Shown here piece by piece: positions 43,954 to 53,001 of a stretch of 64,000 nucleotides of DNA. Each line of letters opens with the position of its first letter. The first letter of the stretch is position 1. The DNA lies in assembly GCA_947475995.1 (NCBI GenBank), contig CANJNI010000005.1, positions 88,205 to 152,204 of the forward strand, given 5' to 3'. Source of the DNA: Beijerinckiaceae bacterium. GTDB taxonomy: Bacteria > Pseudomonadota > Alphaproteobacteria > Rhizobiales > Beijerinckiaceae. The notes beneath the pieces are model-generated. The model was not told where the DNA came from. It did no database searches and saw nothing but the letters and a program-made list of their open reading frames with translations. The position numbers and the translations under genes were made by a program.

Positions 43954-45198
43954 CTATTTCGCGGACGCCAGCTCTTTGGGCACCAACTCGTCCCGGTCCC
44001 GCATGGTGGGGAAAAGGACAGCCCAGAGCGCCGCGCAAAGCATTGCTCCGGCCCCGCCGATCGCCACGGCCGGAACCGCCCCGACCAGCGCCGCCAGAGT
44101 GCCGGATTCGAATTCGCCCAGGGAGCCGGATGCGCCGACGAAGATCACGTTCACCGCAGAGACGCGGCCGCGCATATGGTCCGGCGTGTCCGTCTGGACG
44201 ATCGTGTGCCGGATGTAGACGCTGATCTGGTCGGAGGCTCCGGCTGCAAAAAGCGCCAGCACCGACAGCACGATGCTGTTCGAGAGCCCGAAAACCAGAA
44301 TCGCCAGCCCGTAGGCGCCCACCGACCAGACCAGCTTGCGCCCCGAGCCGCGCCGGACCGGGTAATGCGCCAGCCCGTAGGCCATGCAGAGCGCCCCGAT
44401 GGATTGAGCGCTGCGCAGGAAGCCCGTGCCCCATGCGCCCGCGCCCAGAGCATCGGAAAAGATAGGCAGAAGCGCCGTGACGCCGCCCAGGCACACCGCG
44501 CACATGTCGAGCGAGATCGCGCCGAAAATGGTCTTCTGCGAATAGATGTAGCGCAGGCCGGCGCTCATCGTTTCCCAGGTCACCTTCTCTTTTTTGATCG
44601 TTTCAGGCCGGGTGCGGATCAGGAAGGTCGCAATGGCGGAGGCTGCGTACAGCACCATCGCAAGGCCGAACACCACATCCGGACCGAGCATATAGAGCAG
44701 GCCCCCGATAGCAGGCCCCGCCGTATTGGCGAATTGCTCGAACGACGAATTCCAAGCGACCGTATTGCCGAAATGCTGGCGCGGCACGAGCGTCGGCAGC
44801 AAGGCCTTGTAGGCCGGATTGCCGAATGCGCGGGACGTGCCGACCAGCGCCATCAGCACATAGATCGGCCAGACCGCCGTATTTCCCATCATGCTGTAGA
44901 CCAGCAGCCCAGCCGAAACGAGCGCCGCAAGCGTGGTGGAGATCGCCACCACGAGACGGCGGTCGTAACTGTCCGCCACCTGTCCGGTGATCATGCAGAA
45001 AACCAGCATGGGCAGAAACGTGAAAAGACCCGTCAGGCCGAGCGCGAAAGGATCGCGAGTGAGTTCATACACGAACCAGCCGACCGCCACGTTCTGCATG
45101 GCGGACGCGAGCGTCGACGACAGTCGCGAGAAGAAGAAAAGCCGCACGTCGTAATAACGAAACGCCAGCCAGCCGTCTTCCTTGATGCTTTCCGTCAT
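43954..45198 (-). CDS. MFS transporter, EntS/MFS_3-like
   Basis: A 414-aa polytopic protein, paralogue of the MFS gene at 14475-15731. Motif-A loop GQVADSYDRRLVV near 70, TSRAFGNPAYKALLPTLVPR near 120, and RHTIVQTDTPDHMRGRVSAVN near 350. Twelve or so hydrophobic helices. It is followed by the UbiD gene upstream in the same orientation, 28 bp apart, so the two may form one transcript. Exported substrate unknown. Confidence 0.87.
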   Translation of the reverse strand: MTESIKEDGWLAFRYYDVRLFFFSRLSSTLASAMQNVAVGWFVYELTRDPFALGLTGLFTFLPMLVFCMITGQVADSYDRRLVVAISTTLAALVSAGLLVYSMMGNTAVWPIYVLMALVGTSRAFGNPAYKALLPTLVPRQHFGNTVAWNSSFEQFANTAGPAIGGLLYMLGPDVVFGLAMVLYAASAIATFLIRTRPETIKKEKVTWETMSAGLRYIYSQKTIFGAISLDMCAVCLGGVTALLPIFSDALGAGAWGTGFLRSAQSIGALCMAYGLAHYPVRRGSGRKLVWSVGAYGLAILVFGLSNSIVLSVLALFAAGASDQISVYIRHTIVQTDTPDHMRGRVSAVNVIFVGASGSLGEFESGTLAALVGAVPAVAIGGAGAMLCAALWAVLFPTMRDRDELVPKELASAK

Positions 45199-45226
45199 CG
45201 CCCCATGCCCCGTTCAGTCTGTAGCG

Positions 45227-46795
45227 TCAGCCCATGTTCGCGCCGGCGCGCGGGCCGGTTTCGTCGTGATAGGTCACGGCCTTCGGGGCGTCGGCCTCGA
45301 AGGCTCGCACATTCGGCGCCACTCCGGGCAGGCCGAGTTCGCTCCAGCGTTCCGCCACCTGATCGTAGATGTTCTTGCGCAGCGTCGTGCGCTTGGAGAA
45401 CACCGGCAGATAGCGATGCTGCTTGCAGGCGTTGATCAGCGCCTTCGACCCATAGGGGCGAATTTCCGGCGGATTTTGCGACGGGTCGAGCGGTGTGCTC
45501 CAGGTGCTGCGCAAGATGTCGATGTCCTCGACCGGATTGCAGCGGCTGCCCATCGCCCAGATCACCTGATCCATGTCGGTGGGATCGACGTCTTCATCAA
45601 CGGCGATGATCCACTTGGTGTAATAGGCGCCGCCCGGAACCTGTGCGGCCAGCGCCAGAACCTGCGCGGCGTGCCCTGCATATTTCTGTTCGAGGCTGAT
45701 GACCGTCATGCCGAAACCGCCCGCGGCGGCGGGATGGGAATAAACGCCCGCGATGCCCGGAATGCCGAGCTTGTCGAGATCGTCCCAGATCTTCGCGCCG
45801 CGCAGGATCGAGAAGAAACCGCTCTGCTCGCAAGACGGATAATCCGCCATCAGCGCATTGGTGAGGATCGGATTGGTCCGGTAATGGATCGCGGTGATGT
45901 CGACCAGTGGGCAAAGAGCCTCCGGCTTGCCGTAATAGCCGGTGAACTCGCCGAAAGGCCCTTCGGCCTTCATCGAATCCGGATTGATGACGCCCTCGAC
46001 CACGAATTCCGCATTGGCTGGAATCAGCAGGTCGCTGTTCAGCGCCTTCACGACCGCGATGGGCTCGCCCTTGATGCCGCCCGCATATTCGTACTCGGAA
46101 ATATTCTTCGGAAATCCCTGCGAGCCGACCAGCATCAGCAGCGGGTCCATGCCCCAGGCGGCGGCCACATGCACCGGCTTGCCCATCTGCCACGAGCGCG
46201 TGATGTGCAGGCGGGCGTCCTTCCCGGGCGACAGGTAAAGCCCCGCCTGTTTCTTGCCCTGAAGCATCATCCGGTAAGTGCCGACGTTCAGATAGCCGGT
46301 GTCGGGATCGCGCGTGATGACTGCGTCCGCAGTGCCGGCGTAGCGGCCGCCATCGAGCGGCCAATGACGCGGGATCGGCAACTTGTCGAGGTCGATGTCG
46401 TCGCCCGTGACGGTGTTCTGATAGACTGGCGCTTCGTCGCGCGAGACCTCGCGCGGCGGCATGCGCTTCTTCATCTTTTCCTTGGTGCGCCGGATCAACT
46501 CGACGGTCGGAGTGTCCGGATGCTCCTCAAGGCTGATGGCGATGCGCCGCACGCTCGGCCCGTAGGGGTTCCACAGCGAACGCGCCCCGAACGGACTTTT
46601 CTCGAACCCCTTCACATTGCTGAACATGACAGCCGGCGAAGGCTTCTGCTTGGCCACGAGATAAGAGATCGCGCTCATTTCCTCATCGCGGTCGACCGCC
46701 TTGTCGACATGCAGGAATTCACCGATGGCCTCCACCCGTTTCAGCCATTCGCGCAGGTCGCGGACGGGTTCGGGGTTTTTCGGCAGGTCGGTCAT
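45227..46795 (-). CDS. UbiD-family prenyl-FMN-dependent decarboxylase
   Basis: A 522-aa UbiD-superfamily enzyme. Typical segments are LYLSPGKDARLHITRSW and WAMGSRCNPVEDIDIL, plus the catalytic region EFVVEGVINPD...EGPFGEFTGYYG, which holds the conserved acidic residues. The prenylated-FMN maker UbiX is not encoded here. With a following MFS gene, a role in decarboxylating an imported or exported aromatic acid is possible. It is not assigned to ubiquinone synthesis because the gene context differs. Strong ribosome site GGAGAAA. Confidence 0.88.
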   Translation of the reverse strand: MTDLPKNPEPVRDLREWLKRVEAIGEFLHVDKAVDRDEEMSAISYLVAKQKPSPAVMFSNVKGFEKSPFGARSLWNPYGPSVRRIAISLEEHPDTPTVELIRRTKEKMKKRMPPREVSRDEAPVYQNTVTGDDIDLDKLPIPRHWPLDGGRYAGTADAVITRDPDTGYLNVGTYRMMLQGKKQAGLYLSPGKDARLHITRSWQMGKPVHVAAAWGMDPLLMLVGSQGFPKNISEYEYAGGIKGEPIAVVKALNSDLLIPANAEFVVEGVINPDSMKAEGPFGEFTGYYGKPEALCPLVDITAIHYRTNPILTNALMADYPSCEQSGFFSILRGAKIWDDLDKLGIPGIAGVYSHPAAAGGFGMTVISLEQKYAGHAAQVLALAAQVPGGAYYTKWIIAVDEDVDPTDMDQVIWAMGSRCNPVEDIDILRSTWSTPLDPSQNPPEIRPYGSKALINACKQHRYLPVFSKRTTLRKNIYDQVAERWSELGLPGVAPNVRAFEADAPKAVTYHDETGPRAGANMG

Positions 46796-46855
46796 CGGTT
46801 TCTCCGGTCGCGCTCTTGAGGGCGTGGGGCCGTTCTACACGGTTCGGCGGAACTT

Positions 46856-46935
46856 GCCACAGGCGCAGGCTGCCACAGGCGCAGGCTGCTACAGGCGCAG
46901 GCTGCTACAGGCGCAGGCTGGGACCGGCGCAGGCC
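46856..46935. repeat. Five-unit 16-bp tandem repeat between divergent genes
   Basis: Consecutive units at 46856, 46872, 46888 and 46904 read GCCACAGGCGCAGGCT twice, then GCTACAGGCGCAGGCT twice. A degenerate fifth unit, GGGACCGGCGCAGGCC, starts at 46920. The array lies between the ubiD start (46795) and the MFS start (47012). It is contiguous, without spacers, so it is not CRISPR. Confidence 0.9.
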
Positions 46936-47011
46936 GCCGCCCCAGCGGCAGCCATGCGCGCCGGGCTGTTTGCATACGCCCCGCATGGGACTATGAGGAG
47001 CGCGGCGGGAA

Positions 47012-48232
47012 ATGCGGGAGATCCAATCAGCAATGTCGGAGCCGAAAAGCCAGAAGACTCTGCCGAACGACATTGATTATTCCGTTCTTGTCCCGCTGCT
47101 CTGCCATTCCTTCATCGTGCAATGCCTGGTGGCGCTTGTGCGCCTCACGGTCTCCTACCGGATCATCGAGCAGGACCTGCCGGTCTTCTGGCTGGGCCTG
47201 ATTTCGGGCGCCTTCGCGTTGCTGCCCGTTTTTCTTGCCGTCCAGGTGGGACGTTTCATCGACAGGGGCAATGACGCCCGCGCCACCTGGATCGGCTCGA
47301 CCCTGGTGGCCGGCCCCGCCCTCGCCCTCTATTTCGCGCCCGGCACTCCCTATCATCTGGCGGCTTATGCGCTTTTTATCGGCGTTGGCCATCTGTTCCT
47401 GATGGCCAGCCACCAGATGCTCTGCGTTCGCGCGGGTGGGGAGCGCGGCCGGGACGCCGCCTTCGCCAATTTCACCGTAGCCCAGGCTTTGGGTCAGGGC
47501 CTTGGGCCCCTTCTGCTCGGCTGGATCGGCGGATCGGCCCGGCTTCCGCCCACCGAACTGCTGTTCGGCATATGCGCCGTGGGGGCTCTCGTTTCGGTCG
47601 CCATTTCCTTCACGTTGCGTCCCCTCAGCCGCGGCGCAGCTTCGGCGAAGGATCAGAAGGCGGTTCCGATTCTGGACCTGCTGAAAACGCCGGGCCTGCC
47701 GCCGGTCCTGTTTGCCTCGATCATGACGATCACGGCTGCCGATCTGCTGACCATTTACCTGCCCCTTATGGGGACCGAACGGCACATGGATGTCGCCCAT
47801 ATCGGGATCATCCTGACCGTCCGGTCGGTCTGTTCGATCGGGGCGAGGATCTTCTTTGCCCAACTGGTGCGGATGATCGGCCGGAAAAGATTGCTGGTTG
47901 TCTGCATGGCCGTGGGCGGACTGGGCTTTCTCCTCATCGGGCTGCCGCTGCCCATGTGGGGTCTTTATCTGGCAGGGGGCATTCTGGGCCTGGGACTTGG
48001 CATTGCGTCCTCGCTGACCATTACGGCCATCGTCGAAGTTGTTCCGGTACAAGCCAGGGGCACGGCCATGACGCTGCGCATTACCGGAAACCGCATCGGT
48101 CAGGTGGCGCTACCGTTTCTGGCGAGCTTCATCGCGGCTGCGGCGGGGGCGGCGGGCGTGCTGGGCATCATCGCCATCAATCTCTGGGCGGCAGGCATCG
48201 CGGTGCAGAGAAACCGGCGCACGACATCCTGA
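47012..48232 (+). CDS. MFS transporter
   Basis: A 406-aa polytopic protein of the major facilitator superfamily with a loop RFIDRGNDAR after the second helix. The N-terminal loop lacks the usual G-x-x-x-D-R of motif A. I use the ATG at 47012 behind GAGGAG; an ATG at 47033 is equally possible. Divergent from ubiD across the tandem repeat. The substrate cannot be inferred. Confidence 0.82.
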   Translation: MREIQSAMSEPKSQKTLPNDIDYSVLVPLLCHSFIVQCLVALVRLTVSYRIIEQDLPVFWLGLISGAFALLPVFLAVQVGRFIDRGNDARATWIGSTLVAGPALALYFAPGTPYHLAAYALFIGVGHLFLMASHQMLCVRAGGERGRDAAFANFTVAQALGQGLGPLLLGWIGGSARLPPTELLFGICAVGALVSVAISFTLRPLSRGAASAKDQKAVPILDLLKTPGLPPVLFASIMTITAADLLTIYLPLMGTERHMDVAHIGIILTVRSVCSIGARIFFAQLVRMIGRKRLLVVCMAVGGLGFLLIGLPLPMWGLYLAGGILGLGLGIASSLTITAIVEVVPVQARGTAMTLRITGNRIGQVALPFLASFIAAAAGAAGVLGIIAINLWAAGIAVQRNRRTTS

Positions 48233-48311
48233 CAGTTTTCGGGTTGCGGTCCAGCAATTGCACGCTCATTGTGCGCTGCATCAAACTATCAGCCCCGGTG
48301 ATCTTCGCCCC

Positions 48312-49499
48312 ATGCGCCTGAAACCCGACACGTTCGCCCTCACCCTGCTGATGGGCCTGATGCACGCGCTGGGGCCCATCTCGGTCGATACCTATCTGGC
48401 GTCGCTTCCCTTCATGGCGGCGGATCTGAATGTCCCGGGCGATCTCATCCAGCTCACCTTGTCCTCCTATCTGGTGGGCTTTTCGCTGGGGCAGATCTTC
48501 TTTGGCCCGATCTCCGACAAATACGGCCGCAAACCCGTCATTCTGTTCGGACTGGGGCTCTATTTCATCTGCTCGGTGGTTTGCGCCATCACGTCGGATG
48601 TGTGGGTGCTGATTTTCGCCCGGGGCTTTCAGGCCTTCGCGGCGGCCTCGCCCATCATCCTGTCGCGGGCGTTGGTGCGCGATCTTTACGAGGGTCCGCG
48701 CGCCGCGCGTGAAATGTCCATCCTGACCAGCGTGTCGGGGCTCGCGCCGGTGGTGGCTCCCATTCTGGGGGGATTGCTGCAATCCTTTTTCGGATGGCGG
48801 TCCGTGTTCGTCACGCTGGCGGCCAGCGGCCTCGGCCTGCTGGTGCTGGTGGCGCTTCTGTTGCCGGAGACGATCCGCCAGCGGCAGGAAGGCCCGCTGT
48901 CCTTCGCGAGCGTCTTCAAGAGCTTCGGCATCATCTGGGCCAACAAGGCCTTCCGGGCCAATGTGGGCATACAGGCCTGCGGCTACACAGGCCTGTTCTG
49001 CTTCATTTCCGGTTCGCCCTTCGTGTTGCAGCGCATCTACGGGCTGAGCCCGCTGGGCTTCAGCCTCATCTTTGCATTGTCCTCCATGTCGTTTCTGGCC
49101 GGAACCTTCGTGAACCGGCGGCTCGTGCCGAGGTTCGGCGTACCCAGAACCATCGGCATCGGTGCCGCCTGTCTGGCGGGCGGCGGCTGGCTGACGGCGC
49201 TGGGAATTCTGATCTGGCCGCAATCGCCTTTTGCGTTCAGCATACCGACGATGTTTTTCTTCCACGGCATCGGGCTGATCCTGCCGCTGGCGGTTGCATC
49301 GGCTTTGGCGCCCTTCCCGGATCGGGCGGGCGCGGCCTCGTCCCTGATGGGTCTTCTGCAAATGATCAGCGCAGCGCTGGTGATCTCCTGGATCGGCACG
49401 CACATTGATACCAGCGCGCTTCCCCTGGGGTTGACCCTTGCGGCGGTGGGGTCGATTGCTCTGGCGATCTATTGGTGGACGCGGCCTCGCGACGCCTGA
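48312..49499 (+). CDS. Bcr/CflA-type DHA1 drug-resistance transporter
   Basis: A 395-aa MFS protein. The opening LMHALGPISVDTYLASLPFMA is typical of Bcr/CflA. Motif A is GPISDKYGRKPVIL, and the motif-C region is SGLAPVVAPILGGLLQSFFGWR. I chose the ATG at 48312, since the upstream frame (48258) encodes no membrane-type sequence. It follows another MFS gene by 79 bp. Confidence 0.87.
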   Translation: MRLKPDTFALTLLMGLMHALGPISVDTYLASLPFMAADLNVPGDLIQLTLSSYLVGFSLGQIFFGPISDKYGRKPVILFGLGLYFICSVVCAITSDVWVLIFARGFQAFAAASPIILSRALVRDLYEGPRAAREMSILTSVSGLAPVVAPILGGLLQSFFGWRSVFVTLAASGLGLLVLVALLLPETIRQRQEGPLSFASVFKSFGIIWANKAFRANVGIQACGYTGLFCFISGSPFVLQRIYGLSPLGFSLIFALSSMSFLAGTFVNRRLVPRFGVPRTIGIGAACLAGGGWLTALGILIWPQSPFAFSIPTMFFFHGIGLILPLAVASALAPFPDRAGAASSLMGLLQMISAALVISWIGTHIDTSALPLGLTLAAVGSIALAIYWWTRPRDA

Positions 49500-50297
49500 T
49501 CAGCAGATCGCCTCGATCGCGGCCAGCAATCGCTCGATGTCTTCCTCGCGCGACAGGCGATGATCGCCGTCCTTGATGAGCGTCAGCGCGACCGGATCGC
49601 CCGCCAGATGCTCGACGAGCGTCAGCGCATGTTTCCACGGCACGTCGGGATCTTCCATTCCTTGCAGGATATGCACCGGACAATGCGTGCGGATCGTCTG
49701 GCCGAGCAGAAGGTTCTTGCGTCCGTCCTCAACCAGCGCGCGGGTGATCGGCGTCGGCTCCGGCGCATATTGCGAATGCCGTTGCCAGACCCCGGTGTCC
49801 TCGATCTGGCGGCGAATCTCCGGCGACATCTGCGCCCACATCAGCGTCTCGGTGAAGTCCACCGCAGGAGCGATCAGCACCATTCCGGCGAGGCGCTGTG
49901 TTTCGGATGACCGCGCCAGTGCGCGCGCCGCCAGAAGAGAAATCCAGCCGCCCATCGAGGAACCGACCAGAATCTGGGGACCATGCGTGAGCTTGCGGAT
50001 CATCGCGAGACTGTCGGCGAGCCACAGTCCGATGGTCCCGTCCTCGAAGCGCCCGCCCGACTCGCCATGCCCCGTATAGTCGAACCGCAGGAATGCGCGC
50101 CCGCGCTGCGCCGCCCATTGGTCGATCCGTTCCGCCTTGGTGGACAGCATGTCCGACTTGAAGCCCCCCAGCCAGACGATGCCGGGTTTTTCATGTTCCG
50201 CCGCCGCTGCGCGCAGCCTGTAGGCCAGCCGGCGCGCCGGGCCCTTGTCGTCGGCGTCGAGGAACGCAGGAGGAATTTGCGGAAAAGTCTCTTTCAC
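49500..50297 (-). CDS. Alpha/beta hydrolase
   Basis: A 265-aa cytoplasmic hydrolase of the alpha/beta fold. The nucleophile elbow is VGSSMGGW, with Ser114. It has the early FDYTGHGESGG loop near 72 and the late HILQGMEDPDVPWKHAL and DGDHRLSREED segments carrying the Asp and His. The start is GTG at 50297. The stop abuts the convergent MFS stop. Substrate unknown. Confidence 0.88.
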   Translation of the reverse strand: MKETFPQIPPAFLDADDKGPARRLAYRLRAAAAEHEKPGIVWLGGFKSDMLSTKAERIDQWAAQRGRAFLRFDYTGHGESGGRFEDGTIGLWLADSLAMIRKLTHGPQILVGSSMGGWISLLAARALARSSETQRLAGMVLIAPAVDFTETLMWAQMSPEIRRQIEDTGVWQRHSQYAPEPTPITRALVEDGRKNLLLGQTIRTHCPVHILQGMEDPDVPWKHALTLVEHLAGDPVALTLIKDGDHRLSREEDIERLLAAIEAIC

Positions 50298-50372
50298 GGG
50301 TAACGTCCGGTGATTCTCTCAGGGGCGACGGCTGATGCGCGCAGCCGGGTTCATACATCCGGACGGGGCACA

Positions 50373-51590
50373 ATGCGACCAGGCGCAATATCGCCGTTTC
50401 AGGACAGCGGCGGTTCCTCTCTGTCGGGCCGGACCATCCTGCAGATCATCCCGCAGCTCGACGCGGGCGGCGCGGAGCGCACCACAATCGACATAGCGGA
50501 CGCGCTGACGCAGGCCGGCGCTCGCGCCCTCGTGGCCTCCGAAGGCGGCAGGCTCGTCAGCGAATTGCAGGCCAAGGGCGGCTGGTGGATTCCCTTTCCG
50601 GCCCGCACCAAGAATCCGCTTCGCATGCTGATCAATGTCGGGCGGCTCGAACAGCTTCTGCGCGACGAGCAGGTGGATATCGTCCACGCCCGCTCCCGGG
50701 CGCCCGCCTGGGTGGCGCTGGGGGCCGTACGGCGCTCGAAGACGCCTCTGGTGACGACCTATCACGGCGCCTATTCGGGAACGACCGCGTTCAAGAATTT
50801 CTACAATTCCGTGATGGCGCGCGGCGATATGGTCATCGCCAATTCGGCCTTCACGGGCGACCGGATCGCCCAGTTGCATCCGTTCGCCGCCCCCCGCATC
50901 CGGGTGATTCCGCGCGGCACGGATTTCAACAAGTTCGCCCCCCGGGCAGTTGATCCGGTGCGGGTCCAGCATCTGCGCCAGGCATGGGGCGTCGAGTCTG
51001 ATCAGCGAATTGTGCTGCTCGCAGCGCGCCTGACGGGCTGGAAGGGCCAGAAGATTCTGATCGAGGCCGCGCGCCAGTTGCGTGACGGCGGATTGCGGGA
51101 CGTCTGTTTCGTTCTGGCGGGCGACGCGCAGGGGCGCGACGGCTACGTCAAGGAATTGCGGGCCCAGATCGACGCCGCCGGCCTCAAGGGCGTCGTACGC
51201 CTTGTGGGGCACGTCGGCGACATGCCGGCGGCCTTTCTGGCGTCCTCCGTGGTGACGGTAGCCTCGACGGAGCCCGAGGCCTTCGGAAGAAGCGCCGTGG
51301 AGGCGCAGGCCATGGGGGCGCCGGTGGTGGTGACGGATCTGGGAGCCGTGCCCGAAACCGTGCTGGCCCCGCCCGATGTCTCCCCCCAGGAGCGCACCGG
51401 CTGGCGCATTCCGCCCGGGGACGCTACGGCGCTCGCCCAGGCCCTGCGTCACGTTCTGGAGATGGGCGCAACCGCCCGCGATGCGCTGTCGGCCCGCGCC
51501 CGCGCCCATGTGGTGGGCCAGTTTTCGCTGGAACGCATGTGCCAGGATACGCTGGAAGTTTACCGGTCCCTGCTTGAAGCGCCGGGGTAA
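50373..51590 (+). CDS. Family 4 glycosyltransferase
   Basis: A 405-aa GT-B-fold glycosyltransferase. The N-terminal half has LDAGGAERTTIDIADAL and DIVHARSRAPAWVAL. The C-terminal donor-binding half has VLLAARLTGWKGQKILIEA near 210 and the E-x7-E region PEAFGRSAVEAQAMGAPVV near 310. It probably adds a sugar to a lipid or surface polysaccharide. It stands alone before infC. Start at ATG 50373, with earlier in-frame codons possible. Confidence 0.85.
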   Translation: MRPGAISPFQDSGGSSLSGRTILQIIPQLDAGGAERTTIDIADALTQAGARALVASEGGRLVSELQAKGGWWIPFPARTKNPLRMLINVGRLEQLLRDEQVDIVHARSRAPAWVALGAVRRSKTPLVTTYHGAYSGTTAFKNFYNSVMARGDMVIANSAFTGDRIAQLHPFAAPRIRVIPRGTDFNKFAPRAVDPVRVQHLRQAWGVESDQRIVLLAARLTGWKGQKILIEAARQLRDGGLRDVCFVLAGDAQGRDGYVKELRAQIDAAGLKGVVRLVGHVGDMPAAFLASSVVTVASTEPEAFGRSAVEAQAMGAPVVVTDLGAVPETVLAPPDVSPQERTGWRIPPGDATALAQALRHVLEMGATARDALSARARAHVVGQFSLERMCQDTLEVYRSLLEAPG

Positions 51591-51743
51591 CAGACGCGAA
51601 AAATCGCACCAAAGCGGAAACTCTGCGCCGCAAGGCCAGTTGACACCTGCGTGGGAACCGTGATTCTCAGCACGGGTCCGGTCTCGTAGCCTTTGGTTAC
51701 GGGGCCTGAAGGCATATATTCACCGGGTCCGACGAACAATCAC

Positions 51744-51758
51744 AGGAGCACACACATT
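51744..51758 (+). promoter_or_regulatory. Ribosome site that sets the infC ATT start
   Basis: AGGAG at 51744-51748 lies seven bases before an ATT codon at 51756. The next ATG in frame (51768) is 19 bases away, too far for this site. An ATT start for infC is conserved elsewhere and lets IF3 repress its own translation. Confidence 0.75.
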
Positions 51759-52295
51759 CGCCGCCCAATGAAAGCCCCGCCGACCCCCCAGAAGGACGGC
51801 CAACGCATCAATCGCGACATTCGTGTACGCGAGGTTCAACTGATCGATCACGAAGGGCAGAACCGCGGGGTGACCGATATCGTCGAGGCGTTGAAGCTGG
51901 CCGAAGAGGCTGGTCTCGACCTTGTCGAAATCGTCCCGAACGCCAACCCGCCGGTCTGCAAGATCCTCGATTACGGCAAGTTCCGCTTCCTTGAACAGAA
52001 GAAGGCCGCCGAGGCGCGCAAGCGCCAGAAGATCGTGGAAGTGAAGGAAATCAAGCTCCGGCCGGGCATCGACGACCACGATTACGAAACCAAGATGAAG
52101 GCGGTGCGCCGCTTCTTCGAGGAAGGCGACAAGGTCAAGGTGACGCTGCGTTTCCGTGGCCGCGAAATGGCTCACCAGGATATCGGGTACCGGCTGCTGG
52201 AACGTGTGAAGCAGGAAACCCATTCCTTCGCCAAGGTCGAGCTGGAGCCCTCGATGGAAGGCCGCCAGATGGTCATGGTCCTTTCGCCGCGCTAG
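51756..52295 (+). CDS. infC: Translation initiation factor IF-3
   Basis: A 179-aa IF-3, close to the 180 residues of E. coli. The N-terminal domain ([20 protein letters not shown], then DIRV) and the [21 protein letters not shown] signature are intact. The C-terminal domain binds the 30S subunit ([16 protein letters not shown]). From the ATT, the protein begins with the RRP sequence seen in rhizobial IF-3, which supports the unusual start. No rpmI or rplT follows. It is followed instead by the fabA cluster. Confidence 0.94.
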   Translation: MRRPMKAPPTPQKDGQRINRDIRVREVQLIDHEGQNRGVTDIVEALKLAEEAGLDLVEIVPNANPPVCKILDYGKFRFLEQKKAAEARKRQKIVEVKEIKLRPGIDDHDYETKMKAVRRFFEEGDKVKVTLRFRGREMAHQDIGYRLLERVKQETHSFAKVELEPSMEGRQMVMVLSPR

Positions 52296-52443
52296 TCGGT
52301 CAAAGGTTGAATTGTTCCTCCGCCGTCCACACGTTGGGACGTCGAAGGCGACATTTCGGCGGCTTTCAGCGTGAGCGGCGCTGTGTTAACCAAGCGCCGC
52401 ATTTCAAACGCCCCTCCGGGCCATAACGAACGTAAGGGAAGCC

Positions 52444-52959
52444 ATGGGCGAGCGCCGCTCCAGTTTCGGATACGAGGATTTGCTCGCCTGCGGGCGTGAG
52501 GAGCTTTTCGGCCCCGGCAACGCCCAATTGCCGCTTCCGCCCATGCTGATGTTCGACCGCATCACCGAAATTTTCGAAACCGGCGGCGAATACGGCAAGG
52601 GCTACGCCCGCGCGGAATTCGACATCAACCCGTCGCTCTGGTTTTTCGATTGTCATTTCAAGGGCAATCCCGTGATGCCGGGTTGTCTGGGCGTCGACGC
52701 CATGTGGCAGTTGACCGGCTTCTATCTCGGCTGGCTCGGCAATCCGGGGCGCGGCATGGCGCTGGGCGTCGGCGAGGTGAAATTCACCGGACAGGTTCGG
52801 CCCACGGTCAAGACGGTCACCTACGGGATCGACTTCAAGCGCATATTCAAGGGCAAGCTCGTGCTCGGCATTGCGGACGGCTGGGTTGCGGCCGACGGCG
52901 AGCGCATCTACGAGGCCAAGGACCTGCGGGTCGGTCTCGCCAAGGCGGAAGCCGCCTGA
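52444..52959 (+). CDS. fabA: 3-hydroxydecanoyl-ACP dehydratase/isomerase FabA
   Basis: A 171-aa bifunctional dehydratase/isomerase that introduces the cis double bond in unsaturated fatty acid synthesis. Catalytic His71 lies in [14 protein letters not shown] and Asp85 in [10 protein letters not shown] (E. coli His70, Asp84). First of fabA-fabB-fabI. The region upstream of it (52296-52443) holds no irr gene, unlike many rhizobia. Confidence 0.96.
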   Translation: MGERRSSFGYEDLLACGREELFGPGNAQLPLPPMLMFDRITEIFETGGEYGKGYARAEFDINPSLWFFDCHFKGNPVMPGCLGVDAMWQLTGFYLGWLGNPGRGMALGVGEVKFTGQVRPTVKTVTYGIDFKRIFKGKLVLGIADGWVAADGERIYEAKDLRVGLAKAEAA

Positions 52960-53001
52960 GTTCCAACATTGAGCGGCCCGGACGGCCGTCAGGAGACTGT
53001 C

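Noticed and set aside
46856..46935. Possible CRISPR array
   Set aside because: The repeats are contiguous 16-bp units without spacers, and no cas genes are nearby.
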